64,000 nt of DNA from Okapia johnstoni (lineage: Eukaryota > Chordata > Mammalia > Artiodactyla > Giraffidae): contig CM044326.1 of the NCBI GenBank assembly GCA_024291935.2, positions 33,851,948 through 33,915,947 of the forward strand. Direction: 5' to 3'. Below the pieces are notes generated by a model. The model was not told the origin of the DNA. It worked only from the letters and a program-made list of their open reading frames with translations, and did no database searches. The translations under genes and the position numbers were made by a program. Below, piece after piece: positions 52,900-64,000 of this stretch. Each line of letters begins with the position of its first letter. Position 1 is the first letter of the stretch.

Positions 52900-53445
52900 C
52901 ATAATGACTACAACTGCAGACTCTTCACAAGAAGGGGTGGGCACCACCCCGGCTTCACTCCCCACATGCGGTCTCTGGACTGGACACTGTCATCAACAGC
53001 AGCACAAGAGCTCTGGGACATTTCTGATTATTTTCCAAGGTGGACTCTCGTCCGCAGACGCTTCAGTTAGGAACTAAGGACTTACTCCATACGTAACGTA
53101 AGTTCGCTCAAGATATTCCCAGAATAGAAGTAAATTACAGGCAGGAGAGCAATCAGCCGCAAGAGCACCGTGCAGTCGTCACCACTGCTACCATTTTACT
53201 GGGTGTCTTTATGGACTTTTTCAATGTACTTTTTCTTTTAACACAAAAACAGAATCATCAGACAGACTTGGTAACTGACGTTTTTATTCAATAATGTGCT
53301 GTGAGCGCTTCTCCATGGGAAGCAAGATTCCTCCTCGCTGCCCGTGTCCGGCGGAGCTTGCCTCAGCCCTCATGGCAAACCCCTGGCCACGTCCTCAAGG
53401 AGCAGAGGCCTCCGAGACACCAGGCGTGTAATTCACAACGTTTTT
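52900..53445. other. TECPR2 intron stretch, possible L1 remnant
   Basis: AT-richer sequence around 53190-53290 (atggactttttcaatgtact, aataatgtgctgtgagcgct) could be an antisense old LINE. Not firm. Confidence 0.3.
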
Positions 53446-53687
53446 CTCTCTTACTTTTTTATAATTTATCTTGGGTTGTGCTGGGACTTTGTGGCTGTGC
53501 GGGTTTTCCCTAGTGGTGGTGGCTTCTCTGACTGAGGAGCTCCCGGGATCCAGGGCGCAGACTCAGCAGTTGTGGCTCACGGGCTCAGCTCCCCTGAAGC
53601 ATGTGGGACCTTCTCGGACCAGAGACTGAACCTGTGTCTCTTGCATTGGCAGGCGGATTCTTAACCACTGAGCCACGAGGGAAGCCC
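53446..53687 (-). repeat. Long tRNA-derived cetartiodactyl SINE (CHR/Bov-tA type)
   Basis: cttgggttgtgctgggactt, tgaagcatgtgggaccttct, ggaccagagactgaacctgt, cactgagccacgagggaagc. Same layout as the copy at 13355-13688. Confidence 0.78.
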
Positions 53688-55575
53688 TTCTCTTTCTCTT
53701 ATTAAAAACCAGGGACTGTTAAGATGCGACTGTGTCCCGAGCTTGGCACGCAGGCTCTGAGTTCCCCATCCCAGGACACCGTGCTGTGTTCCTGTGCGAT
53801 GTCGCTCGCTGGGCTGTGTGGAGGGATTTAGCCCACGGTACCCCAGGTACAGTGAGAGGAATCTGGTTTAATTACTCCAAGGCCTTGTACTTTGATGTCA
53901 AGAGGGAACATGAGTCTTCAGAACACCCCAAGACTCTTGGAAGCAGGCACCAGGCTGGACCTGCAGAGCTTGGCTTTGGGGTGTGGGTGCCACCTCCTTC
54001 CACCATCTTGTCCCTGCCTGAGTGACCTCCGCCAGCCATGCGGGGGTGGGGGGTGGTGGAGCTGCATCCAGGGTTGCCCACACGCCCTGGCTGGTAGTAG
54101 AGCGGGTGAGGACCGCTTTCCCTGCGAGGTCCCAGCCGGGCAGGGTCCCCTCCCACTCTAACGCCTCTCTGAAGCACGCCTTACTGCCCCGAGCTGTGAC
54201 CTTCTCCGAGATCTGGCTGCGTAAAGTAGCATCAGCTTATGTCCCCACCGACAGCACTGGGAGCATGACATTCTCATGGGATTACCTGTCACCATGCTTG
54301 CATGTTTGGTTTTTTTAGTTGTTGTTCATATAGCTAAAGATACCTAGAGTAGTTGAATTTAAAATAAGTTTTTGCCGTTTGCCAGTTACATGAGTCTTAA
54401 TTTTGCTGGTTTCTCTTTCCCACCTCGGGAGGCCTGGACACCGGGCATGTTCGGGAGGAGCAGGGACTGCCCAGAGGTGGGGGGAGGAGCACAGGAGGGC
54501 AGGGAAGACCCTCTGAAGGCAGCAGTGGGGCCAGTGCAGGCGGGGGGCTCACAGTGCCCACAGTGCTGTGAAGTCACACCATCAGCTGTGCTCACTTCAA
54601 AGGCACTGCCAGAATGGACAGAAAATGCTCCCACCAAAGCAGCAAGCTCCAAAGAAAAGATGCTAAACACAGCTATAAATATTTTTTCCAAATCCTTCCA
54701 AATGTTAGCAAGTCTGAAAACTGAGTCATTTGTTTTGAGCACTTTGTTAGAACTTCACCCCAAAACTACTGCAGGAGGGAGGTGTTACCAGAGAAGAGCA
54801 CAGGACACAGAAAGAGAGAAACTGCTGCTAACTTCGGGAGATCCCTGCGGCTTCACCGTTCTGTGCCCTTAACATGTGTTATGGCCTCCACAGACTTGAG
54901 CTGTACACGCGTCCTACCTGGAGGCCAGGATGTTCACGCCCAAGAGCAAATAAAATGGAACAGAAAGAGGTCGATTATGATCAAAACACGGAAATACCAT
55001 TTACATTCTAATACCTGCATTCAACCAAACCGTCCCAACTTTCTAAACCATTTCACAAGGCCTTGTACCATCCTCACTCTGCCAGTGGACTGGTGTTCTC
55101 AGGAACTTCTGCAACTTGAAGATTAACCTGGAGTTCAATTTGAAGTTAGGCTTTGTCCTAAAGCCCCGCATGGGGGGGTGCCGGCCGAGCCTATGGCACG
55201 CTACCAGGACTCGGCGCTCCACTGCAGCTCCTGCAGTTAGTAGGCGGCCCAGGCTGTGGTCCTCAGCAGAGGGTGGAAGAGTGTAGCAAAAGGCCTGTGC
55301 AAGCGTACAGCCTGGTTTTCCCCCCAGGAACCAGTTCTGCAGCTACAAGCCCCACGTGCACTTCTCCTACCGCACAGTGAACACTCTGACAGCTACTGGG
55401 TAAGAGAACAGGGTCCACTCAACAGAAGTGCCTGAAACAGTTAACGATGAACAGCCCATCGAGCAGCCACTGCTTTATTCAGGGCACAGCTGTGAGGCCT
55501 TTTCATGTGAATTTGTTCTATTTTGGCATTTTCTTGGGTGAAGCTTTGATCAACCCACAGTCAATAGTTAGTTAT
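53688..55575. other. TECPR2 intron stretch, nothing recognised
   Basis: Mixed composition. A canonical AATAAA on the + strand lies at 54948-54953 without any recognisable exon before it. No named repeat is supported. Confidence 0.4.
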
Positions 55576-55888
55576 AAAGTGAAAGTCGCTCAGTTGTGTC
55601 TGTCTCTTTGTGACCCCATGGACTATACAGTTCATGGAATTCTCTGGACTGGAATACTGGAGTGGGTAGCCTTTCCTTTCTCCAGGGGATTTTCCCAACC
55701 CAGGGATTGAACCCAGGTCTCCCACATTGCAGGCAGATTCTTTACCAACTGAGCCAAAAGGAAAGCCCAAGAATACTGGAGTGGGTAGCCTATCCCTTCT
55801 CCAGCGGATCGTCCCGACCCAGGTATCAAACCGGGGTCTCATGCACTGCAGGCGGATTCTTTACCAACTAAGCTATCAGGGAAGCCCC
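55576..55888 (-). repeat. Bov-A2 SINE (dimer)
   Basis: Two Bov-A units lie head to tail in reverse. The first runs from aaagtcgctcagttgtgtct to aggaaagccc (55576-55768). The second starts again at aagaatactggagtgggtag (55769) and ends atcagggaagccccc (55888). Both carry ctttaccaactgagc or its variant, as expected for the dimeric Bov-A2 form. Confidence 0.87.
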
Positions 55889-55984
55889 CAGTCAATAGAG
55901 CACTCCAAGTAAAGCTTACATCCCCAATTTCAGCTTTGTTTCCTAGAGGTTCTTACAGAATCTAGATGCTGAAAGAAGAGGAGC

Positions 55985-57720
55985 TCATGGTTTATGTCAT
56001 CCTTGATGACACCAAAAGTACGAGCAACTGAAGCAAAACACAGGTAAGATGGTGTTTATCAAAATAAAAAAATTCTGTGCCTTAAAAGACACTGTAAAGA
56101 AAGTGAAGCAGCAGCCCAGCGAGTGGGAGAAAACACTTGTAAATCCTAATTCTCATAACGGTCTGGGACACGGCTGAGCAAGTGGGCATGCACGGGTGAG
56201 ACGCACGCATCCAGAACATACGGAAAATTCTTACAACTCAGTAATAAAAAGACAGATAACCCAATTAAAAAATGAGCAAAGTATCTGAATATGTTAGTTC
56301 CTCAAGTAAGATACATAAATGACCAATAAGCACACAAGAAGATGCTCACTGGCCCTTCGGGAAATGCAAATCAGAGCCACAAGGACATGGAGATGCAATG
56401 GATGGCACGGTGACTACAGTCAACAACACTGCACTGCAGACCTGTAAGGTGCTGAGAGGGTAGGTCCAGAGTTCTCATCACAAGGAGAAAACTGTGTAAT
56501 GTGACAGATGTTTACTAGACTTACTGTGGTGATTACTTTGCAACATATATGCAAATGTCAAATCATTATATTGTTTCTGTGAAACTAATACAATGCTACA
56601 CATCAATTATATCTAAATTAAAAAAAAAACTCAATTGAATTATAACAAAAAGTACCAATTTGGGTCAGATCAGCTTTCCTTTCTGTATAGGACTGTTCTA
56701 ATACAAATCAGAACATTCAGTAACCCCCATTAATATAAAAATTAGCTTTTCCTGTTTCAATGAACTTTTTATCCTGTTTTTTTTTTTTAAAGAAAACCAC
56801 CATGAAATATAGTTTTACATCCACTAAGACAGACTTTTTAAACTGGGCAAGAAAAATTTTTCAGTAAGGGTGTAGAGAAATTAGAACCCTCATACATTGC
56901 TGGTAGAATGTAAACTGGTGCAGCCAGTGGAAAACAGTCTGGCAGTTCCTTAAAATACAATCATCATATGACCCCACAATTCCACTTAAAGTTATAGACC
57001 CAACAGAACTGAAAACACATGTCCGTATAATTTTCTATAAGAATGTTTACAGCAGCATCATCCACAGCAGCCAAAACGTGGACACGACTCAAACATCCAT
57101 CAGCTGACAAATGGATGAACAAACCACAGCACGTCCACACGACGGACACTAAACGTGAGCCACTCGGGTGTGTCCGGCTCTGCGACCCCATGGACTGTAC
57201 AGTCCGTGGAGTTCTCCAGGCCGGAATACTGGAGTGGGCAGCCTTTCCCTTCTCCAGGGGATCTTTCCAACCCAGGGATCGAACCCAGGTCTCCCTCATT
57301 GCAGGCGGGTTCTTTACCAGCTGAGCCGCCAGGGAAGCCCTGGTGGAATGGAATGGAATACTCTTCAGTCACAAAAGGAATGAAGTACTGACACAGGCTC
57401 CAGTGTGGATGAACACTGAAAATATGATACTAAGTGAAAGATGGCAGATAAAAATGCCACCAATTACACAACCCCATTTACATGAAATAGGAAAATCCGG
57501 AACAGGCAAGTGCAGAGAAACAGAAAGGAGATGAGTGGCTGTCAGGGCCACGGGGGTGACGGTTCTGAGAGAAAAGGAAGTAGTTACCAGTGGGTCAGGG
57601 GTTTCTTTTCAGGTGAAAAAGTTCTAGATTGGAGAGCAGTGACGGTTGCAGAGCTTTGCAAATATACTACCAAGCACTGAGTCGTATACCGTAGAGGGTG
57701 AACTATAAGCCTTTAAGATG
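55985..57720 (+). repeat. Old L1 LINE 3' part with nested Bov-A
   Basis: aatcctaattctcataacgg, cctcatacattgctggtaga, atccatcagctgacaaatgg and, right of the SINE, ggaatactcttcagtcacaa, gtagttaccagtgggtcagg follow the L1 3' order. The stretch 56640-56790 is unclear. The Bov-A at 57153-57341 splits it. Confidence 0.75.
57153..57341 (-). repeat. Bov-A SINE nested in L1
   Basis: gtgtgtccggctctgcgacc to ctgagccgccagggaagccc. It interrupts the L1 between its ggacact and tggaatggaatactctt blocks. Confidence 0.9.
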
Positions 57721-58557
57721 AAGCTGCTAGGAGGTGGCAATGACTGCCAAAGAAGTCAGACGACAAGAGGGCGCCGGCTCGTCCAAGCAGAGTTGAGAAC
57801 AGCAATGAAACCCTCGCCACCCATCAGCAGAGCACCACACGGCCGGCCGGCCACACCCCTTCATCTGTGCTCGTGGACCGCAGCTGTCAGCGCAGCATTG
57901 TGTGCAGAGGAACGCGGGCTGGTGTGCACACAGCACTCTCGAACTCGGACACAATTCCACTCACTCTCACCATGACCCTGTGAGAGGACGGTCCACGTGG
58001 AGCCTCTCTGTGGCCGTGACCACTGACCTGAAAGAATTTGGCACCTGACTCTTGACTGCAGAGGCTTTCTGCACACGTCCCGTGTCTCCTGGGCAGGACA
58101 GCTGGTCCTCAGCCTTGCACCCTGACCTCTGTTGCCCCATCCCTGAGGGTTTATGATGCCCAAAACGAAGACAGTGACCAACACAGGCATCCACCCCGAC
58201 ATCTGACTCCTTATCTCCATTTACGCATTTTTGTATAACAAACCACTCCTGCCACCTCTGCACATGAAGACTTCATTTTTTTTTTTTTCCCAACAAAGTC
58301 ACAAAATGGGGACTAGGAAGCATTGGAGTAAATAACTCATTAAATCACAGCCTTCCGCGGAAAAGTTTTAATAGAAGTGCACTTAGCATAGTCACCAGGG
58401 CCCCAGCTATTTAAGGGTAACTAAAGAGTGTGCTAAAATCAGACTTCAGCGTTCGATTTGAGCAGTAGACCAGTCAAAAGAAAAACATTTAGGATACATG
58501 GTAAACTAAATATGGCAGGGGTTGCGGATAGGATGGGACGCATAAGAAAACTAATTT
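57721..58557. other. TECPR2 intron stretch, nothing recognised
   Basis: Contains a poly-T run at 58276-58288. Positions 57761-57774 (cgacaagagggcgc) resemble a CTCF core with two mismatches, which is weak. No exon. Confidence 0.35.
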
Positions 58558-59135
58558 CTAGGGACTCCCCTGGGGGTCCAGTGGCTAAGAATCCCCCTTG
58601 CAAAGCAGGGGACGTGGGTTCAATCCCTGGTTGGGGAACTAAGATCCTACGTGCCTCAGAGCAACTAAGCATGTGCACCACAACTAGAGAGTCCGTGCGC
58701 TACAGTGAGAGACCTCGCGTGACAACCAGGGAGTCAGCGCCACGGTGAGAGACCTCGCGTGGCAACCAGGGAGTCTGCGCCACAGTGAGAGACCTCACGT
58801 GGCAACCAGGGAGTCTGCGCCACAGTGAGAAACCTTACATGACAACCAGGGAGTCTGCGCCATGGTGAGAGACATCGCGTGACAACCAGGGAGTCTGCGC
58901 CACGGTGAGAGACCTCGCGTGACAACCAGGGAGTCTGCGCCACGGTGAGAGACCTCATGTGGCAACCAGGGAGTCTGCGCCACAGTGAGAGACCTCGCGT
59001 GGCAACCAGGGAGTCTGCGCCACAGTGAGAGACCTCACGTGACAACCAGGGAGTCTGCGCCACGGTGAGAGACCTCGCATTACACGCAACTTAAGAGCTG
59101 ATGCAGCAAATAAATAAAATATTTTTAAAAAAGGA
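58558..59135 (+). repeat. Bov-tA SINE with expanded 3' region
   Basis: The head (gactcccctgggggtccagt) and B-box (gggttcaatccctggttggg) are normal. The 3' region that in long Bov-tA copies reads once has here grown into a minisatellite (58707-59081). The tail aaataaataaaatatttt follows at 59108. Confidence 0.88.
58707..59081 (+). repeat. 40-bp minisatellite, nine full units
   Basis: The unit gagagacctcgcgtgacaac plus cagggagtctgcgccacggt starts at 58707, 58747, 58787, 58827, 58867, 58907, 58947, 58987 and 59027, with a partial unit at 59067. Units differ at a few CpG/TpG positions (gcgtg, acgtg, atgtg) and at cacggt/cacagt. There are no spacers. Confidence 0.95.
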
Positions 59136-59552
59136 AAAAAAATTTCTTCAACAAAATAGAAAAGGCACTCACGAAATAATGATAATAGGCTCTCTCATCA
59201 CAAGATCTTTATGGGACTTTTACTTTCTTCCTTTTGGAGATTATTTTCTTTAAAAAAACATAATGCTCATTTTGTAAAAAGTTAGAAACAAAACATTTTT
59301 GAGAAAGAAAAAGCAGCCCTGGCCCAGATAATTGTGAACCTGTTCAGCTCTAAACTCCACAAATACCAGACTCAAGAGTGTGGAATGCAAGTGGGTGCAC
59401 GTGAGCGGACCCCGGGCACACCCACCCCTGGCGCCCGGACATGCATCTCTGCCCTGTTTGCTGGGAGGCTCTCGCCGGCAGGTGTGGTCCTCTCCCCAGC
59501 TCAGCACCTGACCAGCCAACTGGGGAGCTGGGATCAGGTAACCTCTGCTTAC
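59136..59552. other. TECPR2 intron beside exon, nothing recognised
   Basis: AT-rich to about 59320, then unique sequence up to the splice donor. Confidence 0.4.
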
Positions 59553-59701
59553 CTGGACAGGTGGCTCAATCGCTATCCAGGCCGGAAGCATCAGACTGGG
59601 GTTCAGCGGCTGGGTGCCAACGCGGAAGTAAACGCCACCCCTGGAGTCGCAGGCCCAGACGTGCTGGTTTCCACAGGCCAGGCTCGTCAGTTTCACAGCT
59701 C
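59553..59701 (-). CDS. TECPR2: TECPR2, fourth-last coding exon
   Basis: A 149-base exon on the - strand between acceptor tctgtttacag (AG at 59702-59703) and donor CAG|gtaagc. It encodes AVKLTSLACGNQHVWACDSR, then GGVYFRVGTQPLNPSLMLPA and WIAIEPPVQ. HVWACDSRGGVYFRVG is a TECPR blade with the usual W-A and G residues. It starts with two bases of a split glycine codon and ends in phase 0, so it joins PAGVTL of the exon at 38955 without a gap. Confidence 0.95.
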
Positions 59702-60088
59702 CTGTAAACAGAGAGACAGCACACGTGCTGGTCACTTTCGTACGATGATTCATGGCTCATGTAAGCTATGAACTTTGATTTTGTTCTTCAAAGGAAAAAA
59801 TGCAACTGTGTGTGCAGTTGAGCTCTGTGGCTGGAGAATATTATCGCGCACGAGAGTCACCAAGGCCTCTGGGTGCCCAGCCACCTGCCTGGCGCCACAC
59901 TATAGCCCTGCCACGCCAGGGACAAAGGAGTCAAGATGCCATCAGCACACGCCCTGAGCCACCAAGCACAGACTGATACCTCAGCATGGGCCTCACAATT
60001 AGCTTCATCACATACACAACTGTTAGCAGCAAATTCTGGGTCTGGGATGAGAGAATTCATCTTTTGGGTAATCTTGATCCTAATCACA
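59702..60088. other. TECPR2 intron, nothing recognised
   Basis: Unique-looking sequence between the exon and a BovB fragment. Confidence 0.4.
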
Positions 60089-60380
60089 ATTCAGTCCAGT
60101 TCAGTCGCTCAGTTGTGTCTGACTCTTTTCGACCCCATGGACTGCAGTACGCCAGGCTTCCCTGTCCATCACCAACTCCCGGAGCTTACTCAAACTCATG
60201 TCCATTGAGTTGGTGATGCCATCCAACCATCTCATCCTCTGTCGTCCCCTTTCCCTCCCACTTTTTTTTTTTCCCTCCCACTTTCAATCATTCCCAGCAC
60301 CAGGGTCTTTACAAATGAGTCAGTTCTTTGCATCAGGTGACCAAAGTACTAGAACTTTCAGCTTCAGCATCAGTCCTTCC
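60089..60380 (-). repeat. BovB LINE, 3' fragment
   Basis: cagttcagtcgctcagttgt to cttcagcttcagcatcagtc, reversed. A short T-rich insertion with a repeat of ttccctcccacttt lies at 60249-60283. Confidence 0.92.
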
Positions 60381-60779
60381 ACTTACGATTGACTAACAAA
60401 GCCTCCTGGAATCTTCAATTTTTCTTTTTACATTTCTCCTTGTTTATTAAACTAGTTTTAAGAGGAAAGGAAGTGGGAGGAGCCTTTAAAGAGAAATTAT
60501 ATTCGATTAAGAGTTTTTCTGGGAGAAAGAGCAACAGTTACTGAACCTCACAACCACCATACCCAGTTATTACTGCCCCAGCTCACACGAGGCCATTAGG
60601 ATGGGGACATGAAGAGATATGCCCAATATCCCAGAGAGAAGGTGGCTAAGCCAGGAGGCGAGGGTGCGCTGGGGTCTGAACCCAGGCCAGCCCGACTCCT
60701 CCCCGTCGGCTGCTTCTGACCTCAGGCTCCACACCTGCTGAGTGCACAGATCTTACAAGTTCAGCCTCATCACTGTTGA
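60381..60779. other. TECPR2 intron with MIR remnant
   Basis: A MIR in - sense is suggested at 60570-60690 (agatatgcccaatatcccag, tctgaacccaggccagcccg). Confidence 0.45.
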
Positions 60780-61490
60780 CAAGTGAATATATCTGAGTAA
60801 CCCGTGTCTTTTCCTGTCACGGAACATTTTCATCACCCAGAAAGTTCCCTCAAGCCTCTTCTGGTCAACACCCCTCTGCCCTGAGGCAGCCACTGTTTTG
60901 ACTTCTGTTGCCATGGCTCCAGTCAGTCTAGTCTAGACGTCCAGGAGAACAGGATCAAGGCCAGCACCCCCCCTGGCCTGGCTTCCTGCACTCAGTGTGA
61001 TGTTCTGGAGGGACAGTCAGGCATTCACTCCTCCTCACTGCTGAGTAGTATTCCACCGTATGCAACAGCCACGGTTAGTGTCTCCTCCTGGCAGACACTC
61101 CGGCCACTTCCACGCTGTGCTGCTAGGAGCAAAGCTGCTATCATCACTCCTGTAGAAGACGTTTTGGTGAACACGTGTTGTTCTTCTTGAATAACACCTA
61201 CGAGTGGGACTCTGGGCTATGACGTTTATGTTTAATTTCCAAAGAGACTGCCAGCACCCATCTTACACACCCACCTGCAGCCCACACCCTCGCCAGCACC
61301 CGCTCTGGGTGCCTTTTCATGCCGGCCATCCTGGTAGAAGCGGCATCTTGTCATGGTTTTAATTTGCATATCCCTGATAACAAAGTAATGCTGAGAACCT
61401 TTTAATGTGCTTATGGGGGCAGTTCCTTTGTGAAGTATCTGTCAAGCCTTTTGCCCATTTTTCAAGTTGAATGGTTTGACTTCTGGTGAC
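60780..61490 (-). repeat. L1 3' region, antisense
   Basis: ggaacattttcatcacccag, gctgagtagtattccaccgt, ttttaatttgcatatccctg and cttttgcccatttttcaagt are standard antisense L1 3' phrases in order. Confidence 0.82.
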
Positions 61491-63029
61491 TCAGTTAGAG
61501 GATGAGTCGTTCTGACTGTAAAGCAGAAAAAAGGTGGTGCAGCTACGTTCACTGGCAGGGGGGCTCTCGGCCACCTCACACAGTTGTCACTGGCATCAGA
61601 TGACATCCCGTGTCATCACCAGAATGTACAGGCTCGGATCCTGCAATGGGAAAATCTCATCACGTGCATTTAGCTTAAAAGAATTAGTCCATTACTGCTG
61701 AAAAAATTTCCTAAAGATGATGATTTCTCTACACCAAAATGAGTTGTATTTTAAAAATTTTTTACAGAGTGTCTTACCAGAGAGTTAAAATAGACATCCC
61801 AGGGCTCCAACATTACATATTAAAAGATCTGTAGCAATCCAAATAAAGTACTTCCAGCAGTAAATTACAGGAATAGCTGAGAAACAAATTCTCACTTTAA
61901 AATGTTAGTTTAAAATGATTCTCTGTTGGAATTGTCAACCTGCCCTAATAGGAGCTGCTCCTGTGGAGAAAGTAACGTGCTGACAGAAACACCCTGGGTC
62001 AGCACCTCAGAGTTAGCAGCGACCACCACCCCAGTGAAAGAGTTCCCGTTACAGGGTCAACATCTTCTAGAACAAGTATGAAAGCCTGTGTATAAATGAA
62101 CTTATTCTGAATGGAAGAGACAGGTCAAAAGAGAAAACATTTAGTTGAGGGCCTCTCTGTAGTGTCCTACCTCACAGAGGGCCTCCCGGGCTGCCTGGAC
62201 GCAGGTGTACGGGGTGAAGACAGGTGGCCCCAGCATTCCCGGGCTTGTCGCAGCCCCTGGAGTTAATGCCCCCCGTGTTGGTTCTGGACAATGGGCTGTG
62301 AGCAGAAGTGGTCCGGCACTCCTGAGCTGAAGCGTAAATGAGCTGGCAAGAGGGCCTTCCTTTCCGTGGTCCCTGCTGCAGTGGCCACAGCGTGCGGCAG
62401 GGGCTCAGTCGGCCACTGCCTGCGAGACGACAACGGGGAAGACGGACAGGGCGAGAGCCAGCCTCGCGGGCGCAGGAAGCAGCAAGCGCGTGTTAAGTCG
62501 CGGGCATCTGGGGCTTGTTAACTACACCAGTCCAGCTAACACAGACACACTGTAATTTTCCTGTCTCCTGTTTTGCTTTTCCCTCCCATGTAAAAAAAAG
62601 TTTTAATTACTTTATTCAACAGATCAGACATTTTCCCTTTAAGACTACTTTTTAAACATCTATTTTAGAACAAAAGGTGGCATTTATTTGGTGTTTTACT
62701 ATTTATAAAGTTGCTCTTCTGCATAAATTACTATATAATATAGTCCTATTTGTTACCCAAAGGCATGAACTGACATTGAGTATGTCTTCATTAAATGCTG
62801 TGACCAGATGAATTCAATTACAGATTGCATTAGTTTGCTAAACATGCTAGTGCCTGACATAGGCATATTTATGTGTACCGGGAAATGAAATGTTATCAGC
62901 ATCTTAAATATCTGCTAAATGATGCAATTTTTTTTCTAAAAACTAGGACTGTCATAAATCATAATATTTCATATTCAGTCTCTGAAACTGAACTCAGCAG
63001 CTAAACATTTAACTGAAGTCTCTCAATCT
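61491..63029. other. TECPR2 upstream intron, nothing recognised
   Basis: GC-richer patch at 62150-62510, AT-rich after 62560. No TECPR2 exon could be recognised on the - strand, and no named repeat is firm. Confidence 0.4.
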
Positions 63030-63912
63030 AAGAAATGCAAACCGAAACTACAATGAGGTACCACCTCACAGCAGTCAGAATGGCTATCACTAAAAAGTCT
63101 GCAAATAATAAGTACTGGAAAGGGTGTGGAGAAAGGGACCCTCCTGCACTGTTGGTGGGAATGTAAGCTGGTGCAGCCACTATGGAGAACAGTATGGAGG
63201 TTCCTTAAAAACTAAAAATAGAGGTAACATGATCTAGCAGTTCCACTCCTGGGTATATATCTGGACAAAACTATAATTCCAAAAGATACAGGCACCTGTA
63301 TGTTCACAGCAGCACTATTCACAATAGCCAAGACATGGAAGCAACCTAAATGCCCATCGATGATGAATGGATCAAGATCTGGGATAAGGCCAATAAGGCC
63401 ACTTGCAGCAACGCAGATGCAACTAGAAATTATTATGTTAAGTGAAGTCAGAAAGAGAAAGACAAATACCACAGGATATCACTTATATGTGGAATCTAAA
63501 TCTGTCACAAATTAACTTACCTATGAAACAGGAACAGAATCAGGGACATAGAGAACTGACTGCTGGTTGCCAAGGCGTTACGGGCTAAGGGAGGGATGGA
63601 TTCAGAGGTTAGGGTTAGCAGATGTTAAGCTATTACACGCAAAATAAATTAAAAACAAGGTCCTACTGTATAGCACAGGGCACTATAATCAATATTTTAT
63701 GATAAACCATGATGGAAAATAATATATATGTGTGTGTGTGTATGTATGTATAACCGAATCACTTTGCTGCATAGCAATAATTAATACAGCACTGTAATAT
63801 GGGAATAGAATCTAAAAAAGGGTGGAGAGATGTATATGTATAACTGACCTGCTTCGCTATACAGCAGAAACTAACAAGACTGTAAATCAACTCCACTCCA
63901 ATAAAAATTAAT
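63030..63912 (+). repeat. L1 LINE 3' end
   Basis: gaaatgcaaaccgaaactac, tatggagaacagtatggagg, gcagcactattcacaatagc, then 3' UTR with ctgtatagcacagggcacta and caactccactccaataaaaa. It includes a tgtgtgtgtgtatgtatg patch at 63728-63750 and a small deletion in the coding end compared with the copy at 46 kb. Confidence 0.88.
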
Positions 63913-64000
63913 TAGAAACCTTACAACACTGTAAATCAACCATACCTCAACTTGAAAAGAGAAAAGTAATTGTCTTAATCTAATCCCAAAGCAGCAATTG

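Larger units (their letters stand above)
38956..59552 (-). other. TECPR2: TECPR2 20.6-kb intron
   Basis: Bounded by donor CAG|gtaagc on the - strand at 59552 and acceptor cttccag at 38956. It contains the ZNF511 retropseudogene, BovB, L1 and SINE copies, a minisatellite and a duplicated ~150-bp unit. I see no further TECPR2 exon inside: the exons on both sides join in phase and the protein sequence is continuous. Confidence 0.85.

Noticed and set aside
58734..59063. 109-codon repetitive frame on the - strand, and the array seen as a CRISPR
   Set aside because: The 40-bp units are contiguous with no unique spacers and derive from a SINE. The genome is mammalian, so CRISPR is excluded.
62150..62250. 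Possible TECPR2 exon on the - strand with a GT after gccctctgtgag
   Set aside because: The local reading (codons for A-R-E-A-L-C-E) does not match TECPR2 sequence that I recall, and no convincing acceptor or conserved blade motif is present.
1..64000. A new defence, metabolic or other multi-gene system
   Set aside because: The window holds two known vertebrate genes, one retropseudogene and repeats. Nothing suggests a gene cluster of shared function.

Overview
This window is mammalian, from a bovid or other pecoran ruminant. The main evidence is its dense load of ruminant-specific repeats: tRNA-derived Bov-tA SINEs, Bov-A/Bov-A2 SINEs and BovB (RTE) LINEs, lying over older L1, HAL1-like, L2, MIR, MER5A, Tigger and MLT1-type copies. 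Most open frames above 60 codons fall in GC-rich intergenic DNA or in repeats and are not genes.

Two protein-coding genes can be supported, arranged tail to tail. ANKRD9 lies on the + strand (coding 29976-30947), probably driven by a CpG island at about 28.38-28.75 kb. Its family sequence is recognisable from first residue to stop but is spread over all three frames, with about eight indel-like breaks. TECPR2 lies on the - strand. Its last four coding exons are here (59553-59701, 38814-38955, 38356-38505, 37912-38063). They join in phase and end in the conserved C-terminal W-E-V-I motif. This convergent pair is, from what I know of human chromosome 14q32, the conserved mammalian order. The two proteins are not known to act in one pathway: ANKRD9 is a cullin-RING substrate receptor linked to IMPDH2 turnover, and TECPR2 is an autophagy and ER-export scaffold.

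Layout. 1-28 kb: GC-rich intergenic DNA with SINEs, BovB pieces, an orphan CpG island (17.88-18.42 kb) and two nested transposon stacks (16.3-17.1 and 22.0-23.7 kb). 28-34 kb: ANKRD9 locus, almost free of ruminant repeats. 34.3-38.1 kb: TECPR2 3' end. 38.96-59.55 kb: a 20.6 kb TECPR2 intron holding a ZNF511 retropseudogene inserted in a BovB LINE, several L1 copies and a 40-bp minisatellite grown from a SINE tail. 59.7-64 kb: upstream TECPR2 intron with BovB and L1 fragments and no exon that I can recognise.

I see no evidence of an undescribed multi-gene system. The items most worth checking are the ANKRD9 frame breaks, a GC-AG splice donor in the last TECPR2 intron, the ZNF511 retrocopy with its 13-bp target duplication, the SINE-derived minisatellite, and a pair of ~150-bp direct repeats of unknown origin.
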